41,238 nt of DNA from Verrucomicrobiota bacterium (lineage in GTDB: Bacteria; Verrucomicrobiota; Kiritimatiellia; SS1-B-03-39; UBA6053): NCBI GenBank assembly GCA_020831635.1, contig JAFIGC010000038.1, positions 1 to 41,238 of the forward strand. The letters are read 5' to 3'. The number at the start of each line of letters is the position of its first letter. The first letter of the stretch is position 1. Below, one piece after another: positions 24,142 to 34,603 of this stretch. Made by a program: the position numbers and the translations under genes. The notes below the pieces were generated by a model. It was not told the origin of the DNA, did not search any database, and worked only from the letters and a program-made list of their open reading frames with translations.

Positions 24142-26314
24142 TCGGGAGGCCGGGGGGGGTGATGTCGTGGTACATGGGGATGTCGAAATCGGGGTCAAGG
24201 GTGTCTGAAACGGCCTGGGCGCCGAGTTGGGGGTGCTCGTCCATGCTTTCCAGGCGCAGCATGTAGACCTTGTCCAAACGGGCGTCGAGGATGGGGAGTT
24301 TTTGGTTGTCCATGTGGGACCAGTGAGCGACGCGGATGGTTTTGCCGTTCAGGCTGCGGTCGCCGCGGAATATCTGTTCGACTTGGTATTCATAGACGAC
24401 CAGGGCGCGGGTGTAGGGGGCGATGGCGTCCAGATCGGGCGCCTCGGACATGCCGATCAGCTTTGATTTGAATTGAACCGTTTCCCGCGGGCGGCGGGCT
24501 TGGATCCGGGCGAGATGCTCGTCATGATCCTGACGGATTTCCTCTTCGTCCAAGGCGCGGTTGTAAAGTGCCACCGCCTCCAGACGCCCGGTGAAGCCCT
24601 GCGTTTCCGCGTTGGGATTTCCGATCAGCAGATCCCCGCCTTGCCAATCCGCGAAACCCGCTTCCACTTCATAGGCGGCGACATACCGTCCGTCTTTGTA
24701 AACGGTCAGTCGGTCCCCCGCCCAAGTCAGGGCCACTTCCATCAGCTCACCGTTGAGATTGTTGCCATAAAAAGGGGACAGTTTGCAGATTTTTACGCCT
24801 TGGGTTTGCCCGGGGGTCACGAGCCAAGCGTCCAGTCCCCGTTGCTCCAAGCGAAGGTTCGGACCCAGGGTGAGAATGGGGGCGGGGTCCGCCGCGGCCA
24901 CGTCGGGCGCAATCCAGGCGCGGAGGGTAAAGGCCCCGGCTTCCGCCGCGGTTTTGACCGCATGCGCGGCGGCTTCCTCCAGGATGAATCCGCCGTGGGA
25001 CAGGCGCAGGGCGTTGTCCGGATCCAGACGCCCCATGCCGAGCGGGGATAGGGAGGCGGCGGCCATGGGTTGACCGTCGGGACGAAAAGCCCGCACCGGG
25101 CTGGCCGCGTCACGCACGGCCAGCGTCAGGCCTTCGCGAATTTCTGGCCAAGTGTTCGCGGGTTTGGCCAGTTCGCCCCGCATCTGCACCAGAGGTTTCA
25201 CGGCTTCCTGATGGAATGGGCCTTTATCCCTTTCCGGCGACAACGCCTGGGCGTGGTCGGAGGCGACATTGAGATTAAAAGTTTCCCGGTAGGCGGTGAC
25301 ATGCGAAATGCGTCCGCGCCATCCGCCGCCCGTTTCCGAACCAAAGCCGAAGGGTTGGTCCGCCCAGCGGCCAATGCCAGCGTTGTTTTGGTTGTCCACC
25401 ACCCAGCGTCCGTTCACATAGGCGCGTGCGCCGCGTCCGCTGAACACGAGCATGACGTGAACCGGGATGTCGGACTCGGCGCGGGCCAGGATCAGTTCCG
25501 GTCCGTATTCCTCCTGGTTCATGCGGTTCTTCCAGATCAGTTTGTTGCCGTCCTGCCAGATCCCCCAACTTGCGGGAGTGTCCCCACTCTTAAATCCGAC
25601 AATGAAAGTGGCCTCCGCGGTTTCCGCCACGGCGGGGGTGATCACGGCTTCAAAAGAAATTCTGAAGTTGGACGGGCGCCCGGCCCCATGCAGAAAGGAA
25701 CCGAGTTCGGCGGAAGCGACCCCGCCGCCATTGCAGCCCCAGCCCACCTGCTGGGTTTCCATGGTGGTGAAATCGATGTGCCAGACGCTCCAGCCGGGTT
25801 GGGTCCACACCATTTGCTTTCCGTCGCGGGAAACATCGATGTTCACGAAATGGGGACCGCCCTTCTCAAAAACCGACTCCGCCTCGCCCCCGCCCGCGGC
25901 GGGAATCCGGAAAATGTGGTGTTGGCCATCGCGGCTTCCCGCATAATAAATGAAGCCGTCCTCTGTCCAGTTCATGGGCCCGCCGCCGGAGCCGATTTCC
26001 CGCACCTCCCGGGTTTTAAGGTCGAGAATTTTGATTTTACCGCCCTGGGTGTAGGCCACGGCGTTGCCCTCTGGGGAAAAGGTTGCCCCGAAGACATTGT
26101 TTCCGCCCGCGAGCAATTCCTGTTTCCCGGTGAGGGTGTCCACCAGGAACAAATCGCCGGATTCGTAGGGGACGGTTTCCCCGGTGATGAGCAGCGCCTG
26201 TCCGGCAATGCCCCGGTACACGACGGCGCGATCCCCCCCATAGGCGGGTTGGGCGTTCAGGGCGGCGGGGCTGCAAAGGCAGCCGAGCAGTAGGAGGAAG
26301 GCCGTAGGTTTCAT
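24125..26314 (-). CDS. Secreted PD40 beta-propeller / LamG double-domain protein
   Basis: A 729-residue exported protein with signal peptide MKPTAFLLLLGCLCSPAALNAQ. Residues about 30-190 carry TolB/PD40-type propeller blades (FSPEGNAVAYTQGGKIKILDL, DVSRDGKQMVW). Two concanavalin A-like LamG modules follow at about 205-350 and 455-590; the second ends in GRLEAVALYNRALDEEEI, a typical LamG closing strand. The C-terminal 130 residues are unassigned. A GTG at 26323 would overlap the upstream stop (GTGA), but the ATG at 26314 gives a cleaner signal peptide. It is the last gene of the MoxR-Bat operon, so it is probably a partner on the outer face of that system. Ligand unknown. Confidence 0.78.
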   Translation of the reverse strand: MKPTAFLLLLGCLCSPAALNAQPAYGGDRAVVYRGIAGQALLITGETVPYESGDLFLVDTLTGKQELLAGGNNVFGATFSPEGNAVAYTQGGKIKILDLKTREVREIGSGGGPMNWTEDGFIYYAGSRDGQHHIFRIPAAGGGEAESVFEKGGPHFVNIDVSRDGKQMVWTQPGWSVWHIDFTTMETQQVGWGCNGGGVASAELGSFLHGAGRPSNFRISFEAVITPAVAETAEATFIVGFKSGDTPASWGIWQDGNKLIWKNRMNQEEYGPELILARAESDIPVHVMLVFSGRGARAYVNGRWVVDNQNNAGIGRWADQPFGFGSETGGGWRGRISHVTAYRETFNLNVASDHAQALSPERDKGPFHQEAVKPLVQMRGELAKPANTWPEIREGLTLAVRDAASPVRAFRPDGQPMAAASLSPLGMGRLDPDNALRLSHGGFILEEAAAHAVKTAAEAGAFTLRAWIAPDVAAADPAPILTLGPNLRLEQRGLDAWLVTPGQTQGVKICKLSPFYGNNLNGELMEVALTWAGDRLTVYKDGRYVAAYEVEAGFADWQGGDLLIGNPNAETQGFTGRLEAVALYNRALDEEEIRQDHDEHLARIQARRPRETVQFKSKLIGMSEAPDLDAIAPYTRALVVYEYQVEQIFRGDRSLNGKTIRVAHWSHMDNQKLPILDARLDKVYMLRLESMDEHPQLGAQAVSDTLDPDFDIPMYHDITPPGLPIKEED

Positions 26315-26319
26315 AAATG

Positions 26320-29300
26320 TCACTCGGATGAGGGTTGCGGGCGCAGGGGGACGAGCCGGTGGGGGGCGAATCCGCGGGTAAGGCCCGCGCCGAGTTCGAG
26401 GTGGTCGATGGTTGTGGGGTTTGGACGGTGCGTGACCGCAATGCCAAGCCGCTCGGGAAGTCGGGAGGGGCCGCCCTCGGCCATGGCGAAGGGAATGCGC
26501 AGCGCGTAGTGCAAGGTGTCCCCGTCCCGTTCCACGGTGGCGGTGAGTCGTTCGTCGAGCCTTTCCAGGGTTTCCGGGGCTCCCAAATGATTGCGGAGGC
26601 TCATCCCGGTTTCGCTGAGGGCGACACTGAAAAGCAGACGTTGTGGCAATCCGGGGCTGTCGTCATTGGGTTCCCTCTGCTCCTCGCCGAGGGCGAGGCC
26701 CACCAGCAGGCTGTCGCCCTCGGTGGGCGGGGCTCCGGGAGCGGGAATGCTGACACGGGGTTGCCTGGCCTCAATCCGCAGATACAACGCATCGTCCGAT
26801 TGTCGGCCCCAAATCGTCGTCTGGTGATTGTCGTTCCCGGACAATTGGGCGAGGGGTTTCGCGTCGGATTCATTTCCGGGAAGCGTCAGGGGCTCCATGG
26901 CGCGAACCGCCTGCTCTGCCATGTCGGCCGCATTGGCCGGGGTCGCCCGCGGGGTGGCTTCGGAGGGCGCGCCCACCTTGGAGACGATCCCGTGGTCGGT
27001 GGCCAGAAGCAACTCGCCTTTTCGGGCGAGGAAGACCCGGTCATGTCCGGGAAGATCAAAAACACGGGGTTCATAATAACGAACGGTGCCGCCGATAAAC
27101 AGGTTTTCAAGGCTTCGGCCCATGGTTTCGCGGAGGGTGAGGGTGTTGACGTGGCTTCCGTCCTGAATATTCAATACCCGGATGGCCAACTCGCGGTTCG
27201 ACGTGACCAATTCCAGCACCCGGTTGCCGTGCAAGGTCCAGTCCAGGGAAGCATCAAAACCGGGTCCCGGAGAGGTCCAAAGTCGTTCACCTTTCTCCAG
27301 TCCGTAGGCGGTCACCCCGCTGTGGCGGACCAGGTTTCCGGGATTGTCGAGGCCTTCCCGTTGTCCGCCGATGACCATGTTTTCGAAGACACGTACATCG
27401 CCCGGATGTTGCAACAACAGTTTGTCACCCTGGCGGTTGAACACAAAAGAACGGATCACCACCTTGCGGTTGTGATTGTAACGGCGAAGCACCCAATGGC
27501 CCGATTCCAGTCGAAAGTGGCTGTTGACCTCGGCGCGCTCGTGGGGAATCTCCAGGGAGGTCAGCAGCTCCTGTCGGGAAGGGGAGAGGGTGATGAAGCG
27601 GTTCTCGGTCAGGAGGCGCAGGTGTTCGCCGTCCCGGTACAGTTCGGGTAGGGACAAGCCGCCGGGCAGGGAAATGCTCCACGTCGATTCCCCTTTGAAG
27701 TTCAGACCTTGGACGGAAAGCTGGTTGCGTTGTTCCAGAACCAGGGCCACGCCCCCCTCGGTCAGCACGCCGGATCGGACGCGGTACCCTTCTGGCGGCG
27801 GTGGACTGGGAAGCGCTTCCCCGGTTTGCAACGAAAACACGTGCGGGCGGTCCTCCTGAAACACCAACCCCTTGTCGCCCAGCACATCCAAGTCTTGTAT
27901 GCGGGGATGGGTGCGGTGATCACGGTTCTGGAGGCGTTCCCAGACGTTTACAGTAGGATGAAACACCCGGGTCCAAAGGCGTGCACCGGTGCTCATGTCG
28001 TGCGCGGTGATTTTTTCGTCGTATCGCAGGAGCAACCGATCTCCCGCCACACGGGCTTCCCGCAAATCAAAACCGGGGTTGACGCGCCAGAGCACCCGGC
28101 GGTTGACCAGATCGAGACGCAGCAGTTCCTCCCCGACGCGCGCGAGGGGTTTCGCGGGGTCGTCCACGGGAATGTCCGGGAACATGGCCCGGCCGCCCGC
28201 CAGGCGTCCGTTGAAACGCGGATCGTCTGTCAGCGTGTCCGGAATCGGGAAGAGGTTGGCAAAGGGTTCGGGGACGCGGGGAGATTCCACGACGTGGATG
28301 TTGCCCCCGCCGAGGCGGACGAGGCGGTCTTCCGAAAATCCGAAGACCGACGCGCCGTCCGAAAAGAGATTGCTGAGGGGGCCGTGGGAACCCGCTTGGG
28401 GCCAGGGCGTAAACGATTTTGCGGTGCCGTCGTTCAGGTTCAGAACCCGCAGCCCTTTTTCACCGGGGACCCACAGCTGTTCCGCATGGAGGAGGGCGCC
28501 GGTCATGAACGCGCCGGTGGTTTCATCCGGTTCCACCCGCCAGCGGCGGGCACCGGTTTCGAGGGAGAGAGCCTCCAGGGCGATTCCCTGGGCGATGAGA
28601 TGTTGCTGACCGTCGACGGCGGCCAGTCCCGCCAGTTCCCGGATGTCGGTCATGGGGCGTCTCCAGAGGGCCCGTCCATTATCCGTGCGCAGGCACAGCA
28701 GCGAGAGGGTGTCGCGCGGGGCGACCACCAGACGGTCGCCGTGGACGAGCACCTCCGGGGTGCGGAGGTAGCGGAGTTTCTGTTCCCGCCGCCCGATGTG
28801 GTTGGAGGTGTCGGGCACATACGCGTGAACCCAGTGGATCTTGCCGGTGCCGCTGGAAAGCGCCGCGACCGCCCCGTAGCCGGTTGCGACATAGACCGAT
28901 CCGCCGGTCACCGCGGGCGGACCCATGAATTCCACAGCGGCCCGAGCGATCCATTTGTGGAACATGTCTTCGGAAGCCCGCGCGTCGTGAATCACGGAAC
29001 CCACCGGGGTGCGCCAAAGCAGGGCACCGGTGTCCGCGCGCAGGGAGACGACTTCGAAGGAGGGATTCATGCGGGTGGTGTCCCTTCCCACCGCAAACAC
29101 GTTCCCGCCGGTCACGGTGGGGGAAGAGATGATTTCCATGCGGGAGAGGGGATGCCCATCCTCGGTGGACCAGCGCAGGGCACCGGTTTCCGCGTCGCGG
29201 GCTTCCAGCACCCAGTCTGCGCTTTCGGCACGGTGGCGGCGGGGACCCCGGCGGTGCACGCGGCTGAACACGGTCTCCCCGTGCACGGCGGGTTCCGCTT

Positions 29301-32300
29301 CGTAAAAGCCGTCCGTCAGCCCCCGCGAGGCGGGGTCCTCGCCCAAGTGCCCGCGGAAGGGTTGCCAGGTGTCCGTGGCCAGATGGGGAAGGGTGGAGTC
29401 CGTGGCCCACAAAGGTCGGCCATCTTTCGCGGAAAAGGCCTGGGTGTGCCTGCGGGTATTCAGAAAGACGCGGTCTTTGTCGACCACTCCGCGGACGGAG
29501 GCTCCCTGAAAGGGGTGGGGCCACCACTGGCGGGCGTGCAGGGTGTCGCGGGGATCGGCGTCATAGGGGGTGGAGAACGCCGCGGTGGCCGGAGTCGATG
29601 CGGGGGGCGTGGCGTGCCGTTCGCGCAAATGCCGGGAGAAAGATTCGGGGGTCCAGGAGGTGCCCCGAACGGAAAAGGATGTGTTCTCGAGACGGCCGAG
29701 CAACTCCAGGGCGCCGGGCAGATCCCCGGCCATGGCCAGGGTGTCGGCGGCCTTCGCCACCATCAGGGGAAGCGGGAAGCCGTCTCCGGCATGTTCCACG
29801 AGCAGGCGGTACACCAGATTGTGAGCCAGGTGCGGGTTGCCGTCGCGAAGGGCGAGGTGACTCAAATGACTCAAGGCCTCGCCCGCCCCGCGGGTCAGCC
29901 GGTAGTGACGGGCGATTTCGTGAAGGGCCTCCACCTGATCGTGGGCGATGGCCTCTTCGAGGCGGGCGCGGATTTCGGGGTCGAACCGTGTTCGGTGGGC
30001 CGCGATCAGCTCCGGGCCGATGTCGCGCATGCGGGCGGAAACCAAATCGGGAATGGAGAGGAAGCGGTTCGCGTCGGCCTGAAACATCGCATCGGGCGCC
30101 TCGGTGAACATGCGCTGGAACATGACGGAGGCCTGCTCCAGATCCCCGTCCCCGGCCAGCCGTTCGGCGGTGACGAGGTTCATCTCCAGCCCCGGTGCCA
30201 CGGGAAAGGACGGGCGGGTGGCCTGCACATCCCGAACGGCCGCCCGTTGTGCGGCAATCCGGTTTTGCACGGCGGGATCAATGGCGTCGAGATTCCGCAG
30301 CTCTTCGAGCAGCGATTCCGCCTCGGAGAGCACCCCGTGGCGGATGAACACCGCGACGAGTTCGGACATGCGCCGGGCTTCGAGTTCGGGCAAACGACCC
30401 TCCAAAAGAGTGATGGCCTGCAACAAGGCATCGATCACCCCGCCGGAATCCCGGAGAAATCCCTCTTCCAGCAAGGGGGGCGTGTCGGTTTCGGCGGTCA
30501 GAAAGGCCCGGGTGGTGGGCGGCAGCGACGCCGCATCCATCGCCCCGGGCGTGAGACCGGCCCGCAGGCGGTTCATGCGCCGCAGGGCGGATTCCCGGAC
30601 GGCTTCCCCGGAACGTTCGGCAAGGGTTTCGTAGGTGTTGGCCGCCTGTTCAGGGAATCCGACCCGCATCCAGGTCTCCGCCATCGTGCGCAGGGACTGC
30701 CGCACCCCGTGGCTGTCATCGGGGAAGTCCTCGATCAACCGGCGGTGAATCGCCAGGGTGTCGCCGGCGCCGTATGCCCCGCGCGTCATGCGGAATTTCC
30801 GGGGGCCGCCCCGGCCAAACAAACGCACCGCGATGAGATTTTCGCCCTCCTGCAAGGGCAAGGCGATGATATGGTGGACCCCGCGCGAAAAGTTGCCGTG
30901 GGTGGCCGTGAGCGGACCCGCGACCCGCACGCCGTTGACAAAAATCTCGGACTGGTGCATGGCTTCGAAGGCGACCAGTTCGGTGCGGGCCGCGGGGGAG
31001 CGGAGCACGGTGTGGGCCACGAAGTCATCCCATTGCCCGGTGATCAGGGATCGGGCGTCGACCACGCCATCCCATTCTTCGTCGGTCTCCACCCGCTGGC
31101 CTTCCGGGCGCGCCACATCGGGGCCGGGAATGACGGACTGGTTGTGGGGAAAAGGACCGGAGATCACCCATCCCGGGAAAGGCTGCGCCCCAATGCCCGC
31201 GGCCAGGCTTTCCTCCCAGTCCACGCCTTTGAAATACGAATCGGGGGGGCGGGGGATTTCCAGGGGACCTTGAAAAATGTCGGGCGCCGTGAAGACTGCG
31301 GTTCCCCGTCCGCCTCCGGGAGCATCCTGATCCAGCACGACCTTGCCCTCAGTTCCGGGTTTCACGTTCATGCGGCCCAGCCGCAGGGTTTGCACGGGGC
31401 CTGCAAAGCGTTCGGGACCGCGCTCTTGGGTCACCACATGCATAAAGCGGTCTCCATTGAACCCCACCCAGGTGGAAACGTGTCGGGACGTGATCACCAC
31501 GCGTACCATCAGGGGTGTGTCCGGGGAGGGCAGGGGGAGTCCGGTTCCGGCGGTGTCCGCCTGCCCGCCGGCAACCCACCAGGCGCGGGCGGCGTCCCGT
31601 TCGAGGAAGCTGACTTCGATGTCGCGGACCTCGGCGAGGCCGACCCCCACGGTCATGAGGGGCAGGTGCAGGTCTCCAGCCACCCGCAGGGGATCCTCGC
31701 CCTGGTTGTTGCCGCCGTCGGTGAAGAGCACCACGCCTTCGATGTGGCGTCCGCGCAGGCGTCCGGCCGCGTCGCGCAGGGCCGACCCCAGACGGGTGGC
31801 CTGCTGGTCGGGTTCTCCCAACTGTACGCGGGGACGTCCGTCGTCCCCCGGTCCCAGCTCCAGCGGCGTGGCCTGTGAGCTTTCCCCGAAGGAGAAGGCC
31901 ACCAGATCGTAGCGGGATTCCAGGGCGGCCAGGAACCCGTCCGGCTTGTGCACCATGCGGTCCACCAGCTCGTGGCGGGTGGTGTCGCGCAGGCGTTGGC
32001 GGTCCGCCGCGCTCAGATCGCCGTCGAGGTCGAGCATACGCATGCCGTCGCGCACATCTTCGGGCTGAACCCGGCGGTCGGCGATGTTCATGGACTCCGA
32101 CTCGTCGAAGAGGAGCAGCAGCGTGCCGCGGCGTGGTTCGGAGCGGGTCATTTCCACGTACATGCCCGAGGCGACCAGCAGCACGCAGAGTGCGGAGAGG
32201 ATGCGCAGGGTCACCAGGATCTTCCGGGTGCGCGCTTTCAGGTACTCGGGTTCAAAGCGGTAGAGCCGCCAGGCGCCTGCGAGCAGGAGGGCAGTGAACA

Positions 32301-32415
32301 GCAGGTAGACCGTCCAGGGCAGGGGGCCGCCCAGGTTGCCGAAGCGGGGCGGCCATTCTGCGGAAAGATCCCCGGGGGCTTTCGTGAAAAACAAGAGGCG
32401 GTGCAGGAAACTCAT
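26320..32415 (-). CDS. Giant membrane-anchored VWA / PQQ-propeller / CBM9-like protein (2031 aa)
   Basis: The start MSFLHRLLFF is fixed by an ATGA overlap (32412-32415) with the preceding gene. Two membrane helices (about 28-48 and 60-80) come first. A von Willebrand factor A domain (about 95-290) follows, with MIDAS motif FDESESM and VVLFTDGGNNQ. Next is a module starting GWVISGPFPHN (about 415-550), like the insert in the 1061-aa heparinase-like protein, then a helical, TPR-like region (about 560-940). PQQ-type propeller blades (about 980-1800; for example DADTGALRW- and LRADTGALLWRTPVG-like strands) occupy the middle. A CBM9/DOMON-like beta-sandwich (about 1865-2025) ends the chain. Fusing a Bat-type VWA to a propeller and a carbohydrate-binding-like tail is unusual. 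Probably an envelope scaffold; function unproven. Confidence 0.82.
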   Translation of the reverse strand: MSFLHRLLFFTKAPGDLSAEWPPRFGNLGGPLPWTVYLLFTALLLAGAWRLYRFEPEYLKARTRKILVTLRILSALCVLLVASGMYVEMTRSEPRRGTLLLLFDESESMNIADRRVQPEDVRDGMRMLDLDGDLSAADRQRLRDTTRHELVDRMVHKPDGFLAALESRYDLVAFSFGESSQATPLELGPGDDGRPRVQLGEPDQQATRLGSALRDAAGRLRGRHIEGVVLFTDGGNNQGEDPLRVAGDLHLPLMTVGVGLAEVRDIEVSFLERDAARAWWVAGGQADTAGTGLPLPSPDTPLMVRVVITSRHVSTWVGFNGDRFMHVVTQERGPERFAGPVQTLRLGRMNVKPGTEGKVVLDQDAPGGGRGTAVFTAPDIFQGPLEIPRPPDSYFKGVDWEESLAAGIGAQPFPGWVISGPFPHNQSVIPGPDVARPEGQRVETDEEWDGVVDARSLITGQWDDFVAHTVLRSPAARTELVAFEAMHQSEIFVNGVRVAGPLTATHGNFSRGVHHIIALPLQEGENLIAVRLFGRGGPRKFRMTRGAYGAGDTLAIHRRLIEDFPDDSHGVRQSLRTMAETWMRVGFPEQAANTYETLAERSGEAVRESALRRMNRLRAGLTPGAMDAASLPPTTRAFLTAETDTPPLLEEGFLRDSGGVIDALLQAITLLEGRLPELEARRMSELVAVFIRHGVLSEAESLLEELRNLDAIDPAVQNRIAAQRAAVRDVQATRPSFPVAPGLEMNLVTAERLAGDGDLEQASVMFQRMFTEAPDAMFQADANRFLSIPDLVSARMRDIGPELIAAHRTRFDPEIRARLEEAIAHDQVEALHEIARHYRLTRGAGEALSHLSHLALRDGNPHLAHNLVYRLLVEHAGDGFPLPLMVAKAADTLAMAGDLPGALELLGRLENTSFSVRGTSWTPESFSRHLRERHATPPASTPATAAFSTPYDADPRDTLHARQWWPHPFQGASVRGVVDKDRVFLNTRRHTQAFSAKDGRPLWATDSTLPHLATDTWQPFRGHLGEDPASRGLTDGFYEAEPAVHGETVFSRVHRRGPRRHRAESADWVLEARDAETGALRWSTEDGHPLSRMEIISSPTVTGGNVFAVGRDTTRMNPSFEVVSLRADTGALLWRTPVGSVIHDARASEDMFHKWIARAAVEFMGPPAVTGGSVYVATGYGAVAALSSGTGKIHWVHAYVPDTSNHIGRREQKLRYLRTPEVLVHGDRLVVAPRDTLSLLCLRTDNGRALWRRPMTDIRELAGLAAVDGQQHLIAQGIALEALSLETGARRWRVEPDETTGAFMTGALLHAEQLWVPGEKGLRVLNLNDGTAKSFTPWPQAGSHGPLSNLFSDGASVFGFSEDRLVRLGGGNIHVVESPRVPEPFANLFPIPDTLTDDPRFNGRLAGGRAMFPDIPVDDPAKPLARVGEELLRLDLVNRRVLWRVNPGFDLREARVAGDRLLLRYDEKITAHDMSTGARLWTRVFHPTVNVWERLQNRDHRTHPRIQDLDVLGDKGLVFQEDRPHVFSLQTGEALPSPPPPEGYRVRSGVLTEGGVALVLEQRNQLSVQGLNFKGESTWSISLPGGLSLPELYRDGEHLRLLTENRFITLSPSRQELLTSLEIPHERAEVNSHFRLESGHWVLRRYNHNRKVVIRSFVFNRQGDKLLLQHPGDVRVFENMVIGGQREGLDNPGNLVRHSGVTAYGLEKGERLWTSPGPGFDASLDWTLHGNRVLELVTSNRELAIRVLNIQDGSHVNTLTLRETMGRSLENLFIGGTVRYYEPRVFDLPGHDRVFLARKGELLLATDHGIVSKVGAPSEATPRATPANAADMAEQAVRAMEPLTLPGNESDAKPLAQLSGNDNHQTTIWGRQSDDALYLRIEARQPRVSIPAPGAPPTEGDSLLVGLALGEEQREPNDDSPGLPQRLLFSVALSETGMSLRNHLGAPETLERLDERLTATVERDGDTLHYALRIPFAMAEGGPSRLPERLGIAVTHRPNPTTIDHLELGAGLTRGFAPHRLVPLRPQPSSE

Positions 32416-34603
32416 ATTGTGCCCTCCCGGGGCGCCCAGAGGGCGAGTAAAAGCCATTCGGCAATCAGGCAGGCCAGGGCCAGCAGGGCCAGGGGCCGCC
32501 AAATCTCCGTGCCGATGCGCCGGGCGGTGATGGCGCGCAGCACATCCTCGTCAAAACGCACCCAGTCAAAGGGGAGTTCGGGGAAGCGCTCGGAAATGCC
32601 GTCGGCCTGGAGCGCTGCGAGCCGCCCGGCCTCTTCGGGTGGATTGACCGCGAACCAGCGCGGGGCGGCGGTGCCTTCGGCGGCGCCCGCGCCATAAAAA
32701 CCGGCCAGGGAGGTGCGGTCAAAACGGGCGGCCACCGCGCGTTCGCCGGGAGCCGCGGAGGCGGGCACCGGGAGCGGCATTTCCTGTCCGCCGGGGGAGG
32801 TGACCGACCAGCTTTGCAGCAGTTCCGCGCCGCGGAGCGGCATGACCAGGGCCTCATGCACCCGCAGGGATCCGGGCAGGACTTCGCGCTGGGCCGCATG
32901 TTGGACGGTTCGCAGAACCAGGGGCGGAAAGGCGGGGCGCAGGACCAGGTCGGACGCCTCCCGGTCAAGGGCAAAGGCGGAAACCATGAGCAGGCCGCGG
33001 CCCCGTTTTTGTTCCAGCAGGGCCGGGGACCCGTCCGCGAAACGCAGCACCGCGCGGGCGGCCTGGGGGGAATCCAAATCGGCGTCGCTGGTTTGCAGGT
33101 TCAGGGCTCGGTAGATGCGGGGATCCGCCAGGAAGGGGCGGTCGTCGGGGGTGTCGAACGCGGCGACCACGGGATGGGTCAGCGGGGAGGTGGAAAACCC
33201 GATGCCTTCTTCCGGGAGGTCGAGCCTGCCCGCATGGACAATGGCCGGGAATCCCGCCGTTTCCAGGAATCCCCGGTGGGCGTCCCGGGTGCTGTGACTT
33301 CCGGGGAAAAAGACCACCCCGCCGCCGGCCTGGATGAATTCCAGCAAGCGGGTGGTTTCCGCCGGAGAGAAGGGCGGGGGATTGGCCAGCACCACCGCGC
33401 GGTAGTCGTGCAGGCGCAACTGTCCCAGTTCCGCGGGGGGGATCACCTCCGTGAGCATGGGGGAGGCGAACACGCCGTCGGGATCGACGGGGGAGAGGGC
33501 GTGGCGCAGGAAAAAGGCGGCGCCGCGGCGGGGGTCGTGGTCTCCGTCCACCACGAGAATGCGCAGGGGCGCGCGCACGTGTACCGTCAGGTGCGCGTTG
33601 TCGTCCGCGGGAAGGTGATCCCCGGTGATGTTGACTTGCAGGCGGTGGGGGCCGCTTTCCAAAAAGCGGATGGGAAAGCGGACCCGGTGCCCGTCCTCCA
33701 CCGGAGCCACATGGGTCTCGGCGACTTTGCGGAATTCTGTCTCTCCGGGACCGGCAACCCGGAATTCCACGGTGAGGTCTTCGCGGGGGGCGGAACCTTC
33801 ATGCCGGAGGGTGGCCTCGGCAAACAGGGGCAGACCCGGCAGCGGCATGTCGTCGTCCAGACGGAAATCCACCACGCGGGTGTTGGACACATGGGGATCT
33901 TCGGACACATCCAGAAACACCAGCCGGGGGCGGGGGACAGGGCCTGCAAACGCGTCACCAAGGCCTGCATCCGCTGGGAATCGGGGCCGGGAAAGCCCGA
34001 GGCCTGGAAGTCGCTGAGCAGCAGGATTTCCCTGCCGGCGGCGGCGTGGTTTTCGAGGATGCCCACGGCGGTTTCGAGACCGCTGAGGAGATCGGAGGCG
34101 GCGTCGGTCACGGGGGCGTTGTCGAGTTGGTTGGCCACAAAAGTCAGGTCGCGGGTGGGTTCGGGGATTTCCGCGTCGGCGGCGTCATTCACATAGACGA
34201 GGGCGGCGCGGGAATTGGGGGGCAGGGATTCGAGGGCGCGGGCGGCGCGGCGACGGGCCTCGGTGAATCGGGTGCCGTCGCCCTGACGGGTGCGCATGGA
34301 CATGCTGTTGTCCACCACCAGCACCGCCAGGGTTTCGCCGCCGCTCACCCGGTCTCGGAGATCCCCGGTGAGGGTGGGGCGGGACATGGCCAGGGCCGTC
34401 AGCAGGATGGCGAGCGTGCGCAGGGCGAGGATGATCATTTCCCGGTGCTGCATCCGCCGTTTGGTTTTGCGGAGGCTGCGGAGTATGAACTCAATGGCCG
34501 CGAACTGGATCAGCCGCGGTTTGCGTTTGAGCAACAGGTGAATGAGAACGGGGAGCACGGCCAGGGCCGCGAGTCCCGCGAGCAGGGGGGCGAGAAACAT
34601 CAT
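32412..34603 (-). CDS. BatA-like VWA membrane protein, interrupted by a one-base frameshift
   Basis: Two adjacent frames make one BatA-type protein of about 730 residues. The N-terminal frame (from 34603) has the BatA double helix MMFLAPLLAGLAALAVLPVL and a VWA domain with MIDAS motif DNSMSM. The C-terminal frame continues LVFLDVSED, then a class I glutaminase-like domain (LRILVVDGDHDPRRGAAFFLRHAL and a GGGVVFFPGSHS strand) and a last membrane helix (ALLALACLIAEWLLLAL). The break is in the run TCCCCCGCCCCCGG at 33924-33937; one extra C there restores LQALSPAPRLVFLDVSED. A real mutation, a sequencing error or slippage would look the same. Both ends overlap their neighbours by ATGA, which argues that the gene was intact recently. 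Confidence 0.8.

Noticed and set aside
27709-31878. 1389-codon open frame on the plus strand opposite the giant VWA/PQQ gene
   Set aside because: A GC-rich antisense shadow; the minus-strand frame has recognisable domains and ATGA overlaps at both ends.
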